Under the pieces are notes generated by a model. It did no database searches, was not told the origin of the DNA, and saw nothing but the letters and a program-made list of their open reading frames with translations. From Ferruginibacter sp. (GTDB lineage: Bacteria > Bacteroidota > Bacteroidia > Chitinophagales > Chitinophagaceae), in contig JAHBTN010000009.1 in NCBI GenBank assembly GCA_019638575.1, positions 1 through 64,000 of the forward strand: a stretch of DNA of 64,000 bases, given 5' to 3'. The translations under genes were made by a program, and so were the position numbers. This document shows positions 55,514 through 64,000 of the stretch, in pieces. The stretch's first letter is position 1; every line of letters starts with the position of its first letter.

Positions 55514-55724
55514 GTTGATTGATTTTATATGCTTGATAGTTGGTTTAGTGCCTCAAAATAGTAAAAATCTGCTAAGCACAATCAAAATAAAAACATCAAT
55601 TTATAAAACATAGGTTAATAAAATGGCATATACCCTGCTTTTTTTCTTAAAATAAATCATTGAAATAATGTAATAGCATTTTAAATTCGCACGCATTGCA
55701 AATAGCTTACTTAACTAATTTTAA

Positions 55725-57011
55725 ATGAATATTCTATTAATTGGCAGCGGCGGCAGGGAGCATGCCTTGGCATGGAAACTTACTAAAAGCCCCTTATGCA
55801 ATAAACTTTTTATTGCACCCGGCAATGCTGGCACTGCATTTTGCGGCACTAACCTGCCCATTGCCGTAACCGATTTTGATGCCCTGGCAACAGCATGTAC
55901 CAATAATGAAATAGGTATGATTATAGTTGGCCCCGAAGAACCATTGGTAAAAGGTATCTGCGATTATTTTAAGGGTAAAAAAGGTTATGAAAACATAAAA
56001 GTAATAGGCCCATCAAAAGCGGCATCTCAACTGGAAGGCAGCAAGGCTTTTGCCAAAGCATTTATGAAAAAGCATGGGGTGCCCACTGCAGCATACGCCC
56101 AATTTGATGCAGCTTCTTATTTAGAAGGTGTTGAATATATAAAGCAACAACCATTACCCATTGTATTAAAAGCCGATGGGCTGGCTGCAGGCAAAGGTGT
56201 ATTAATATGTCAAACACATATTGAAGCCATTGCCGAATTCGACCTGATGCTGAACCAGTCTAAATTTGGTGATGCCGGTAAAAAAGTGGTGATAGAAGAA
56301 TTTTTAACAGGCATTGAATTAAGCATATTTGTATTAACCGATGGTAAAAATTACGTACTGCTACCCGAAGCAAAAGATTACAAACGTGTAGGGCAGGCCG
56401 ATACAGGCTTAAACACCGGTGGTATGGGAGCTGTAAGCCCATTGCCTTTTGCAGATGCAGCATTTTTACAAAAAGTAAAAGAAAAGATTATAGAACCAAC
56501 CATTTCAGGTTTGCAAATTGATAACTTGGATTATAGAGGCTTTATATTTTTTGGCTTGATGAATGATGAAGGAGAGCCTAAAGTAATTGAATACAACTGC
56601 CGCCTTGGCGACCCCGAAACCGAAGTAGTAATACCTCGTATTAAAAACGACCTGGTAGAACTATTGCTGGCTACAGTTGATAAAAAACTGCAGGGCATAA
56701 GCATACAAACAGATGAACGTACAGTAGCCACCGTGGTTGCAGTAAGTGGCGGTTACCCCGGCGATTACGAAAAAGGTAAACCAATAAAAGGCCTGGAGGA
56801 AAAGGATTTGCAGGGAAAAATGATATTTCACAGCGGCACAAAAATTTCAGAAGCAGGTATTGTAACCAATGGCGGCAGGGTGTTGGCTGTAACGGCTTAT
56901 GGCAACAATATAACCGATGCTGTTAATCAATCAAACAACTTGTTATCATTTATCAACTTTGAAAAAATGTACCACCGGCCCGATATTGGTTATGAATTTA
57001 CAGGGATGTAA
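55725..57011 (+). CDS. purD: Phosphoribosylamine--glycine ligase
   Basis: A 428-residue ATP-grasp enzyme of purine synthesis step 2. Conserved elements are GSGGREHALAWKL at 7-19, the ATP-grasp KADGLAAGKGV and LNTGGMGAVSP, and the metal-binding EYNCRLGDPETEV. It joins glycine to phosphoribosylamine. It is a single gene; purS at 2541 is the only other purine gene in the window. Its promoter is not clear: TAAATTCG at 55682 is one mismatch from the -7 consensus. Confidence 0.96.
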   Translation: MNILLIGSGGREHALAWKLTKSPLCNKLFIAPGNAGTAFCGTNLPIAVTDFDALATACTNNEIGMIIVGPEEPLVKGICDYFKGKKGYENIKVIGPSKAASQLEGSKAFAKAFMKKHGVPTAAYAQFDAASYLEGVEYIKQQPLPIVLKADGLAAGKGVLICQTHIEAIAEFDLMLNQSKFGDAGKKVVIEEFLTGIELSIFVLTDGKNYVLLPEAKDYKRVGQADTGLNTGGMGAVSPLPFADAAFLQKVKEKIIEPTISGLQIDNLDYRGFIFFGLMNDEGEPKVIEYNCRLGDPETEVVIPRIKNDLVELLLATVDKKLQGISIQTDERTVATVVAVSGGYPGDYEKGKPIKGLEEKDLQGKMIFHSGTKISEAGIVTNGGRVLAVTAYGNNITDAVNQSNNLLSFINFEKMYHRPDIGYEFTGM

Positions 57012-57119
57012 AAACGGTTTATTAAAAAAACTGCTGTAAAGAAAATTCTACAATAAATCATTGCAAAAAAATTTCTTGTAAAAGTTTAGGTAAAATGTTG
57101 AAAAATAAAATAATTGCGG

Positions 57120-57150
57120 TTGTTAATTCAATTATTTTCCACCAACTTTG
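57120..57150 (+). promoter_or_regulatory. Promoter of the mre cluster
   Basis: TTG (57120-57122) is followed after 20 bases by CAACTTTG (57143-57150), one mismatch from TAnnTTTG. It lies 38 bases before the mreB ATG. Confidence 0.5.
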
Positions 57151-57188
57151 CTGGCATTGATTAAAATCCTTATTTCACATACATTTAT

Positions 57189-58214
57189 ATGGGCCTTTTT
57201 AACTTTTTTACACAGGAAATAGCAATTGATTTAGGTACTGCAAATACACTTATCATCCATAATGATGAGATAGTGGTTAACGAACCTTCTATTGTTGCAT
57301 TAGACAGGAATAATCCAAAAAATATTTTAGCTGTGGGTAAAAAGGCATTGATGATGCATGAGAAAACCCATGAAAGCATCAGAACGGTTCGCCCGCTAAA
57401 AGACGGTGTGATAGCCGATTTTAACGCCGCCGAGCTGATGATAAGGGAAATGATTAAGCTCATCTATCCCAAAAAGCCATTATTTGCACCAAGCTGGCGT
57501 ATGATGATTTGCATACCAAGCAGTATTACCGAAGTAGAAAAACGTGCCGTACGTGACAGCGCTGAACAAGCTGGTGCCAAAGAAGTTTACCTGATACATG
57601 AACCCATGGCCGCTGCACTGGGTATAGGCATTGATGTGGAAGAACCGGTTGGAAATATGATTATTGATATTGGTGGCGGAACCACCGGCATTACCGTAAT
57701 TGCACTGGCCGGTATTGTTTGCGACCAAAGTATAAGGATTGCAGGCGATGAGTTTACTGCAGATATTATGGAAGCATTACGCCGCTATCATAGCTTATTG
57801 ATTGGTGAACGTACAGCCGAGCAAATAAAAATACAGGTTGGCGCAGCTATGAAAGATTTGGATAACCCGCCTGATGATATCCCTGTAAATGGCCGGGATC
57901 TTGTAACAGGTATCCCCAAACAGGTGATGGTTAGTTACCAGGAAGTTGCCGAAGCATTAGACAAAAGTATTTTTAAAATAGAAGAAGCTATACTTAAAGC
58001 ATTAGAAACAACTCCACCCGAGCTGGCTTCTGACATTTACCGCAGGGGATTGTATATAACCGGTGGCGGCGCTTTGTTGCGTGGGCTTGATAAACGGTTG
58101 AATGCAAAAATAAAATTACCGGTACATGTGGCCGATGACCCGTTAAAAAGTGTGGTACGTGGTACAGGTATTGCTTTAAAACATTATGACAGGTACCCTT
58201 TTGTAATGAGATAG
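57189..58214 (+). CDS. mreB: Rod shape-determining protein MreB
   Basis: A 341-residue actin homologue. The phosphate-1 motif IAIDLGTANTLI (11-22), IIDIGGGTTGITVIAL (phosphate 2) and GGALLRGLDKRL (adenosine) are present. MreB filaments guide cell elongation together with MreC, MreD, PBP2 and RodA, all encoded next in order. A short amphipathic N-terminus (MGLFNFFTQE) can bind the membrane. It leads the cluster. Confidence 0.97.
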   Translation: MGLFNFFTQEIAIDLGTANTLIIHNDEIVVNEPSIVALDRNNPKNILAVGKKALMMHEKTHESIRTVRPLKDGVIADFNAAELMIREMIKLIYPKKPLFAPSWRMMICIPSSITEVEKRAVRDSAEQAGAKEVYLIHEPMAAALGIGIDVEEPVGNMIIDIGGGTTGITVIALAGIVCDQSIRIAGDEFTADIMEALRRYHSLLIGERTAEQIKIQVGAAMKDLDNPPDDIPVNGRDLVTGIPKQVMVSYQEVAEALDKSIFKIEEAILKALETTPPELASDIYRRGLYITGGGALLRGLDKRLNAKIKLPVHVADDPLKSVVRGTGIALKHYDRYPFVMR

Positions 58215-58220
58215 TATTTC

Positions 58221-58324
58221 AATTTTGAATGTTTAATTATGAATCTTTAATGCAGCGAAGGAGTTTTAACGGTATCAAAAAAACATAAAGTTTTAATTCA
58301 ACATTCAAAATTCAACCGTTAAAA
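58221..58324 (+). other. Interleaved inverted repeats in the mreB-mreC spacer (pseudoknot-like)
   Basis: Arm a, AATTTTGAATGTT (58221-58233), is the exact complement of AACATTCAAAATT (58300-58312). Arm b, TTTTAACGGT (58264-58273), is the exact complement of ACCGTTAAAA (58315-58324). The order a, b, a', b' is that of an H-type pseudoknot, and the last arm ends 14 bases before the mreC GTG. The ATTCAAAATTC-like part also resembles short repeats common in Bacteroidota genomes. Confidence 0.5.
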
Positions 58325-58338
58325 ATATCCATTCCCCG

Positions 58339-59196
58339 GTGCGTAATATTTTTCTTTTCATCCGTCGTTATTTTAATTTTATCCTGTTTCTTTTGTTACA
58401 GGGTTTCAGCATCTACCTCATTGTTCATTACAGCCGTTACCACAATGCAGTGTTTAGCAAAACTACCAACCAGCTTACCGGCAAAATAAATGAGCAATAC
58501 AATAAAGTGCAATATTATTTTCAACTTAAAAAAACAAACGATTCGCTGGTTACAGCTAATAAAAAACTGTACGATAAACTTAAAGCCGATTTTGCATTAC
58601 CCGATACCAGCAGCAATATACTGGTAGATTCAATAAAGGTTGATTCGATGGAGCGGTACAGGAAGTATGAATATTATCCTGCTAAAGTGGTTTACAATTC
58701 AGTTGCCGCACAAAATAATTTCATAGTAATTAACCGAGGCGCTGCACAAAATATAAAAGATGGCATGGGCATCATAGACCCTAACATGGGCGTGGTAGGC
58801 ATTGTTACAGATGTAAGTAAAGATTTTGCAGTGGTGATGAGCCTGTTGCATAAAGACAGCCATATCAGCGGCAAATTGTTAAAAACAGGCGAAACAGGCA
58901 CCCTGTCATGGGATGGAAAAACTCCCGGTATTATTTCTCTTACAGGCATACCTAAAAATGTAAAAGTGGCAAAAGGCGATACCATCATATCGAGCGGTTT
59001 TAGTACAAGCATACCAAAAGGAATGCTTATAGGCATTATTGAAGAAGTGAAAGCCGATAAAAGCAGTGGAATTTTTTTAATTAAGTTTAAAGCTGCCGCT
59101 AATTTTTATAACCTGGAATATGTTTATGCCATAGAAAATAAACAAGCAGATAACATAAAAACAATATTGGAAAAAGTAAAACAAAAAACACAATAA
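58339..59196 (+). CDS. mreC: Rod shape-determining protein MreC
   Basis: A 285-residue bitopic protein: a transmembrane helix (about 10-30), a coiled coil (about 45-80) and the periplasmic beta-barrel domain (about 105-270; GAAQNIKDGMGIIDPNMGVVGIVTDV). It scaffolds the elongation complex and contacts PBP2. The start is GTG at 58339: the conserved opening (V/M)RNIFLFIRRYFNF demands it, and no ATG lies close by. The weak start may lower its level relative to MreB. mreD follows after 16 bases. Confidence 0.92.
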   Translation: MRNIFLFIRRYFNFILFLLLQGFSIYLIVHYSRYHNAVFSKTTNQLTGKINEQYNKVQYYFQLKKTNDSLVTANKKLYDKLKADFALPDTSSNILVDSIKVDSMERYRKYEYYPAKVVYNSVAAQNNFIVINRGAAQNIKDGMGIIDPNMGVVGIVTDVSKDFAVVMSLLHKDSHISGKLLKTGETGTLSWDGKTPGIISLTGIPKNVKVAKGDTIISSGFSTSIPKGMLIGIIEEVKADKSSGIFLIKFKAAANFYNLEYVYAIENKQADNIKTILEKVKQKTQ

Positions 59197-59212
59197 TTGT
59201 TTAAATTGGGAG

Positions 59213-59746
59213 ATGAGCTCACTGATTAAATATATCATACGCTTTGCATTGTTTATACTGGTACAGGTTTTTGTACTTGATAGGATACACCTGCACCAAA
59301 TGATAACGCCATATATCTATTTTCTATTCCTCATCTGGCTGCCATTTAATATGGGGCGTACACAACAAATGCTTATTGCATTCCTGTTGGGTTTTACGCT
59401 CGATAGCTTTCATCACCAGCCGGGCTTTCATTCAGCTGCCTGTGTGCTAATAGCGTATGTACGACCTTTTTTAATTAATATACTTATACCACAGGAAGGC
59501 GCCGATACTAATTATAACGAACCTTCTTTTACCAGTATGGGAGGTATTTTACCTTACATGGTCTTCATCAGTGTAATTACATTCATCCATCATGCCTGGC
59601 TGTTTTTTTTAGAAGCATGGCAGTTTGGCAACATCTGGTATTTCCTGGTAAAAACATTATTATCAACTGTGTTAAGTTTATTACTCATCATCATTACCGA
59701 AATGCTGTTTGTACGTAAACAAAAATTTCGTACCAATACCGTGTAA
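59213..59746 (+). CDS. mreD: Rod shape-determining protein MreD
   Basis: A 177-residue membrane protein with about five helices. Family features include the N-terminal ALFILVQVFVLDRIHL and the central LIAFLLGFTLDSFHHQPGFHSAACVLIAYVRP. MreD helps the elongasome by an unclear mechanism. Sequence is weakly conserved in general, so the context between mreC and the PBP2 gene carries much of the call. Confidence 0.88.
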   Translation: MSSLIKYIIRFALFILVQVFVLDRIHLHQMITPYIYFLFLIWLPFNMGRTQQMLIAFLLGFTLDSFHHQPGFHSAACVLIAYVRPFLINILIPQEGADTNYNEPSFTSMGGILPYMVFISVITFIHHAWLFFLEAWQFGNIWYFLVKTLLSTVLSLLLIIITEMLFVRKQKFRTNTV

Positions 59747-59831
59747 GTGAAAATTAGCAATGCTGCTATAATAAAAAATCTATAAATTCCGTATCATAAT
59801 AAAGCATTCATTATAAAAATAAAACTCAACC

Positions 59832-61961
59832 TTGCCTGTCTTTAATCAATCAAGAAAAAATGTTATCATACTGGTTTTTGCCGGCATGTTTGCAGTTATT
59901 CTTATGCAATTGATAAACCTGCAATTGTTTTCTACAAAATATAAACTGATGGCCGAAGGGCAAGGCACTTTTCGTAAAGTTATTTATCCCGACAGGGGTA
60001 TTGTGTTCGACAGGAAAGGAAGATCTATCCTGCAAAACACAGTTATTTACGATTTGATGGTGATACCCGGAAAAATAAAAAATACCGATACCGCCACCCT
60101 TTGCAGGATATTGAATATAGACTCGGCCGAATTTCATAAACGCATCATTTCGGCAATCATAAAAAATAAAAGTTACCGGGCATCGGTATTTGAGCCATTG
60201 TTAAGCAACGAAAAAATGGCCATGCTTAACGAAATTATGTACAAACTGGCGCCGGGCTATTTTTTGCAGCAACGTTCTGTGAGGGATTATCCTTATGATG
60301 CAGGAGGAAATATTTTTGGTTACCTGGGCGAAGTTGATTCAAATATTTTAAAAAATCCACAGTACGAAGGATATGTAATGGGAGATTATATTGGTCGTGC
60401 CGGGTTGGAACGTACTTACGAAAAAGTATTGATGGGGCAGCGTGGTATTGAGTTTTGGAAACGGGATAATAAAAACCGGTTAACAGAACCTCTTGAAAAC
60501 GGAAGGTTTGATACTGCAGCGGTGGCCGGGCAAAACCTATACACTTCCATTGATATAGAATTGCAGGAGTTTGGTGAAAAATTAATGGAAAATAAATTGG
60601 GTTCTATTGTTGCAGTTGATCCCCAAACCGGGGGAATTTTAGCAATGGTAAGTAGCCCAACATATAAACCCAGGTTATTAACCGGTGCCGAAAGAAGAAA
60701 ACATTATGCTGATTTATTACTAAGCCCTGCTTTGCCATTATTTAACCGTTCGGTAAGTGCTACCTACTCGCCGGGTTCTACTTTTAAAACCCTTCAAGCA
60801 CTTGTAGGCCTGCACGAAGGTGTGATAGACACCAAATTCCAGGTTGCATGCTCAGGTGCATTTTATGGTTGTGGCAGTGGTAAACCTATGAGATGTTTAG
60901 ACAGGGGTGTATTTGATTTGCAACATGCAATTACTGTATCAGACAATACTTATTTTGCTACAGTAATGCAAAGGGTGATAAACAATCCCAAATACCCAAG
61001 CCAGGATAGTAGCCTTGCCGTGTGGGATAAATATATGTATGCTTTTGGATTAGGACATAAACTAGGTATTGATGTTCCCTGGGAAAAACCGGGTCATATT
61101 CCAACACCTGCATATTTCAATAAAATATATGGAAAAGGTGCCTGGAATTATTGTAATTACCGTTCGGTAAGTATTGGACAGGGAGAGGTGGATGTAACAC
61201 CTATACAAGTTGCTAATGAAATGGCATACATAGCAAACAAAGGCTGGTACATCATTCCACATTTGGTAGATTCTATTGAAGATGGCGACAAGTATGATAT
61301 GCTGTCGAAATTTAAAGTGAAGCATAGAGCTATTGATATACCCGACAGTATTTTTGATGTGGTGCAAAACGGAATGCAGGGTGTTGTAGAAAGAGGAACA
61401 GGTGGCGGTGCAAAAGTTCCCGGTATTACTATTTGCGGAAAAACGGGTACCGTTGAAAACTACTACCGTGGCGTTAAACAGCCTAACCATGCTTTCTTTT
61501 GCGGTTTTGCGCCAAGAGAAAATCCTAAAATAGCCATCATGTGTGTGGTTGAAAACAGTGGCCGCTTTGGTGGTACTTATGCAGCGCCAATTGTAGGGCT
61601 TATGATTGAAAAATATTTAAATGATACCATTGCAAAAAACAGGCTACCATTAGCAGAAAAATTTTATAAGATGAACCTGATACCACCACGTATTTACAGT
61701 GCTATCAAAACAAGAGATTCGTTAACCCATGCAAAAGATACAGCATACCTACTGGCCAAAGGATACATAAAAATACTTAGAGATACCATGCAGGTAGATA
61801 TATCTGATGAACAGGAAGCGTTAGATGCTATCAAAAAAGATAAAGAAGATTCAAAAAAAGATTCACAAAAGAAAGAAGAAAACAATAAACAACAATTAAA
61901 ACCCCAGGCTATTTTGCCTAATGAAAAGAAAAAACCCGAGCTTAAAGATTCAGTAATGTAA
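59832..61961 (+). CDS. mrdA: Penicillin-binding protein 2, elongation transpeptidase
   Basis: A 709-residue class B PBP. A single transmembrane helix (about 11-30) anchors a pedestal region and the transpeptidase domain with Ser316-Thr-Phe-Lys319, Ser370-Asp-Asn372 and Lys537-Thr-Gly539, so all three catalytic motifs are intact. The start is TTG at 59832; the next in-frame Met would cut into the membrane helix. The last ~40 residues are Lys/Glu/Gln-rich and probably disordered, an addition not needed for catalysis. It crosslinks peptidoglycan during elongation with RodA. Confidence 0.95.
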   Translation: MPVFNQSRKNVIILVFAGMFAVILMQLINLQLFSTKYKLMAEGQGTFRKVIYPDRGIVFDRKGRSILQNTVIYDLMVIPGKIKNTDTATLCRILNIDSAEFHKRIISAIIKNKSYRASVFEPLLSNEKMAMLNEIMYKLAPGYFLQQRSVRDYPYDAGGNIFGYLGEVDSNILKNPQYEGYVMGDYIGRAGLERTYEKVLMGQRGIEFWKRDNKNRLTEPLENGRFDTAAVAGQNLYTSIDIELQEFGEKLMENKLGSIVAVDPQTGGILAMVSSPTYKPRLLTGAERRKHYADLLLSPALPLFNRSVSATYSPGSTFKTLQALVGLHEGVIDTKFQVACSGAFYGCGSGKPMRCLDRGVFDLQHAITVSDNTYFATVMQRVINNPKYPSQDSSLAVWDKYMYAFGLGHKLGIDVPWEKPGHIPTPAYFNKIYGKGAWNYCNYRSVSIGQGEVDVTPIQVANEMAYIANKGWYIIPHLVDSIEDGDKYDMLSKFKVKHRAIDIPDSIFDVVQNGMQGVVERGTGGGAKVPGITICGKTGTVENYYRGVKQPNHAFFCGFAPRENPKIAIMCVVENSGRFGGTYAAPIVGLMIEKYLNDTIAKNRLPLAEKFYKMNLIPPRIYSAIKTRDSLTHAKDTAYLLAKGYIKILRDTMQVDISDEQEALDAIKKDKEDSKKDSQKKEENNKQQLKPQAILPNEKKKPELKDSVM

Positions 61962-62006
61962 ACTTGTTCAAAAAGTAAATGCTTAAATAATTTGTCAATC
62001 AAAATC

Positions 62007-63359
62007 ATGAACCAAAGAAACCCCACCATATCAAAAGGAATTGACTGGATTATGGTTTGGTTATATATTATGCTAGTAATCTTTGGCATCATTTGTATTT
62101 ATTCGGTTGAATATAAAAGCACCGATCATTTCCTACAAACACTTACGGGTTTCAAAAAAAATTACAGTAAGCAACTTTTCTTTTTTGCAGGATGCAGTGT
62201 ATTGGCAATATTTATTTTATTAACCGATAGCAAGTTGTTTACAGCCACTGCCAACATATCGTACCTGGTTGGTATTGTTTTAATACTGGCCACATTTGTG
62301 GTAGGCAAAGAAATTAAAGGGTCAAAAAGCTGGATACCGTTGGGTTTTATGAACCTGCAGCCGGTTGAGCTATGCAAAATATTTACCGCTTTGGCATTGT
62401 CAAAATACCTGTCGATGCCCGAAACAGATTTCAGGAAACCTAAATCGCAGATGATAGCAGCTTCTATCGCTTTTGCTCCACTGTTATTATCCATACTTCA
62501 AGGCGAAACAGGTTTAGCATTAGTGTATTTTTCGTTTTTAATTCCTATGTACCGTGAGGGCTTACCGCCGGGTTATTTAATTGCAGGTGTATCAATGGCC
62601 GTATTGCTTGTAGTATCGCTTTTGTTCAGAACAAATACATTACTGATTGCATTTGCCATTTTAGCTGTACTTGTTATTTATTTTAACCGAAGGCAGATAA
62701 GGCGTAATAACCGTTTATTGTTCATCATCATTGGTGCATGGGCATTTAGTTCATTATTTGTAGGTATTGTGGTGCCATTCACTTTCAAGCATGTATTTAA
62801 AAAATACCAGGCCGACAGAATTTTTAGCATGGTAGGTGTTGATAATCCATTTACTGATAAATCAACGGCCAATTTAAACAGCGATGAAGAAATTAAAGCC
62901 AAACAAAGAAAAAACGACCAGCAGAATTATAATGTAAAGCAATCAAAAATTGCAATAGGCTCCGGCGGGTTAACAGGTAAAGGTTTTTTAAAAGGTACAC
63001 AAACCCGTGGCGATTTTGTACCCGAGCAACATACCGATTTCATCTTTACATCGGTTGGCGAAAACTTTGGTTTTATTGGCACCAGTATTTTAATGCTGCT
63101 GTATCTTGGCTTTCTTTTACGCATTGTTAGGATTGCCGAAAGGCAGCGAAGCGTTTTTAGCCGTGTATATGCTTATTCGGTTGCAGGCATCATGTTTTTT
63201 CATGTGGCAGTAAACATTTGTGTAACAATTGGATTAGCGCCGGTTATTGGCATTACCCTGCCCTTGATGAGTTACGGTGGTTCATCGCTGTTAACTTTTA
63301 CCATACTTATCTTTATATTGATAAAGCTTGATGCCGACAGGCAAATGGTGTTAAGATAA
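62007..63359 (+). CDS. mrdB: Rod shape-determining glycosyltransferase RodA
   Basis: A 450-residue SEDS-family protein with about ten helices, polymerising lipid II with PBP2. The signatures GKEIKGSKSWIPLGFMNLQPVELCK, NYNVKQSKIAIGSGGLTGKGF and PEQHTDFIFTSVGENFGFIG are present, with MSYGGSSLLT near the end. A long extracytoplasmic loop (about 265-320) is typical for this phylum. ATG at 62007 is preferred over a TTG 15 bases earlier. It closes the mre-mrd cluster. Confidence 0.95.
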   Translation: MNQRNPTISKGIDWIMVWLYIMLVIFGIICIYSVEYKSTDHFLQTLTGFKKNYSKQLFFFAGCSVLAIFILLTDSKLFTATANISYLVGIVLILATFVVGKEIKGSKSWIPLGFMNLQPVELCKIFTALALSKYLSMPETDFRKPKSQMIAASIAFAPLLLSILQGETGLALVYFSFLIPMYREGLPPGYLIAGVSMAVLLVVSLLFRTNTLLIAFAILAVLVIYFNRRQIRRNNRLLFIIIGAWAFSSLFVGIVVPFTFKHVFKKYQADRIFSMVGVDNPFTDKSTANLNSDEEIKAKQRKNDQQNYNVKQSKIAIGSGGLTGKGFLKGTQTRGDFVPEQHTDFIFTSVGENFGFIGTSILMLLYLGFLLRIVRIAERQRSVFSRVYAYSVAGIMFFHVAVNICVTIGLAPVIGITLPLMSYGGSSLLTFTILIFILIKLDADRQMVLR

Positions 63360-63388
63360 TCTTTCGCTTATGTTTTTACTGAAAGATT
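63358..63388 (+). terminator. Possible terminator of the mre-mrd cluster
   Basis: AATCTTTC (63358-63365) pairs with GAAAGATT (63381-63388), starting within the mrdB stop codon. A T run (GTTTTTAT) follows only after about 10 bases, so this is a weak candidate. Confidence 0.35.
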
Positions 63389-63506
63389 TGAATAAACAGT
63401 TTTTATAAAAATAATTCCGGGTAGTTTAGGCGCCAACTATATTAAAAAGTAAAAAAGCTATCAATCATAACCGTTTGTAATTAATTTTAAAAATGAACCA
63501 GCAGGT

Positions 63507-64000
63507 ATGAAAATAATTCCGCTTAGCGAAGGAACTTTTACTATTGATGCTACAAAAAAATTTGTACCTTTTAATTTAGAAACTGACGACCTGCAACAAA
63601 GGCCCACAGGTAGTTTATTGGTAGAGATACAACCATTTGCTATCATCACATCAAAAGATATTATTGTAATTGATACCGGCCTTGGTTTTAGTATGCCCGA
63701 TGGTACTTTACAAATACATCAGAATTTATTGAACAACGGCATTGGCCCATTAGAAGTTACCAAAGTACTGATCAGCCACCTGCATAAAGATCATGCAGGC
63801 GGTATCTTTAAAAATGATGAAATACTAAAACAAAAATTTTTAAGTTTCCCTAATGCCACTTATTATGTGCATAGCAATGAAATTAAATATGCAACTGAAA
63901 AAGGCGTTCCCTCGTACCATATTTCAGATTTTGACGGATTGCAAAACTCCGACCAGGTTGTACTGTTGCAGGGCGATGGTAAAATTGACACAACCATTAC
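63507..64000 (+). CDS. MBL-fold metallo-hydrolase (partial, C-terminus beyond the right edge)
   Basis: ATG at 63507 opens a frame that stays open to the window end (164 codons). The metallo-beta-lactamase fold shows in IVIDTGLGFSMPDG (54-67) and the metal motif HLHKDHAGG, with His91, His93, Asp95 and His96. No signal peptide is present. The superfamily covers hydrolases of lactones, thioesters and phosphoesters, and the visible part does not identify the substrate. It lies 147 bases after mrdB. Confidence 0.85.
   Translation, partial: MKIIPLSEGTFTIDATKKFVPFNLETDDLQQRPTGSLLVEIQPFAIITSKDIIVIDTGLGFSMPDGTLQIHQNLLNNGIGPLEVTKVLISHLHKDHAGGIFKNDEILKQKFLSFPNATYYVHSNEIKYATEKGVPSYHISDFDGLQNSDQVVLLQGDGKIDTTI

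Noticed and set aside
1-64000. Search by eye for CRISPR arrays, rRNA, tRNA, transposase genes and prophage
   Set aside because: No regularly spaced direct repeats, tRNA-like cloverleaf sequences, IS-type inverted termini or phage genes were recognised. Gene content is consistent with ordinary chromosome throughout. A covariance-model scan for small RNAs could not be run.

Overview
The window is an AT-rich chromosomal segment from a member of the Bacteroidota, most likely close to Chitinophagaceae. The lineage call rests on the Bacteroidota promoter type (TTTG or TTG, 16-20 bases, then TAnnTTTG) in front of many genes. It also rests on type IX secretion and gliding proteins (PorD, GldC, a C-terminal sorting domain), on lineage-typical families (DUF4290, DUF4296, DUF5689, the 113-residue omega subunit) and on conserved gene orders such as bamD-rpoZ-coaBC-porD. 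The family and genus are inference. Gene density is high. I see no rRNA, tRNA, CRISPR array, insertion sequence or prophage.

Layout. 1-4844 (minus): an M1 peptidase cut by the left edge, then rsmI, purS, pssA and pepP as one tight unit read leftwards from pepP. 5204-6808 (plus): pckA, closed by a terminator shared with scoB. 6932-12076 (minus): the operon bamD-rpoZ-coaBC-porD-DUF4296-scoA-scoB, with a structured leader in front of coaBC. 12224-13897 (minus): an OmpA-type outer membrane protein. 14171-17496 (plus): a polyprenyl synthase, recJ and a methyltransferase. 17582-19444 (minus): htpG.

19573-28781 is the most distinctive region. A TonB-dependent receptor, a DUF5689 lipoprotein and a 1319-residue lamin-tail surface protein with a type IX sorting domain lie in one minus-strand unit. 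A secreted endonuclease/exonuclease/phosphatase-fold enzyme is divergent, with a palindrome between the two promoters. The domains match those that single-chain extracellular nucleases of the ExeM/Xds kind carry together. I propose, as inference, a locus for degrading and taking up extracellular nucleic acid or its phosphate.

28793-47834 (minus) is mostly housekeeping: a PolB-like exonuclease, a porin, two adjacent clpP genes, a YugP-like peptidase, an isolated atpA, nadK, a BamA-like protein, a CBS protein, a hydrolase, cvpA, yqeY, gldC, a glycosyltransferase, a CNNM/CorC protein, gmk, a lipoprotein, murA (Asp in place of the usual catalytic Cys), DUF4290, VanZ, gcvH and a cyclophilin. 47978-52256 (plus): serS and a DUF1800/DUF1501 pair. 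52288-55513 (minus): two POT-family peptide transporters. 55725-63359 (plus): purD, then the rod-shape cluster mreB-mreC-mreD-mrdA-mrdB, with non-ATG starts at mreC and mrdA and an interleaved inverted-repeat structure before mreC. 63507-64000: the start of an MBL-fold hydrolase cut by the right edge.
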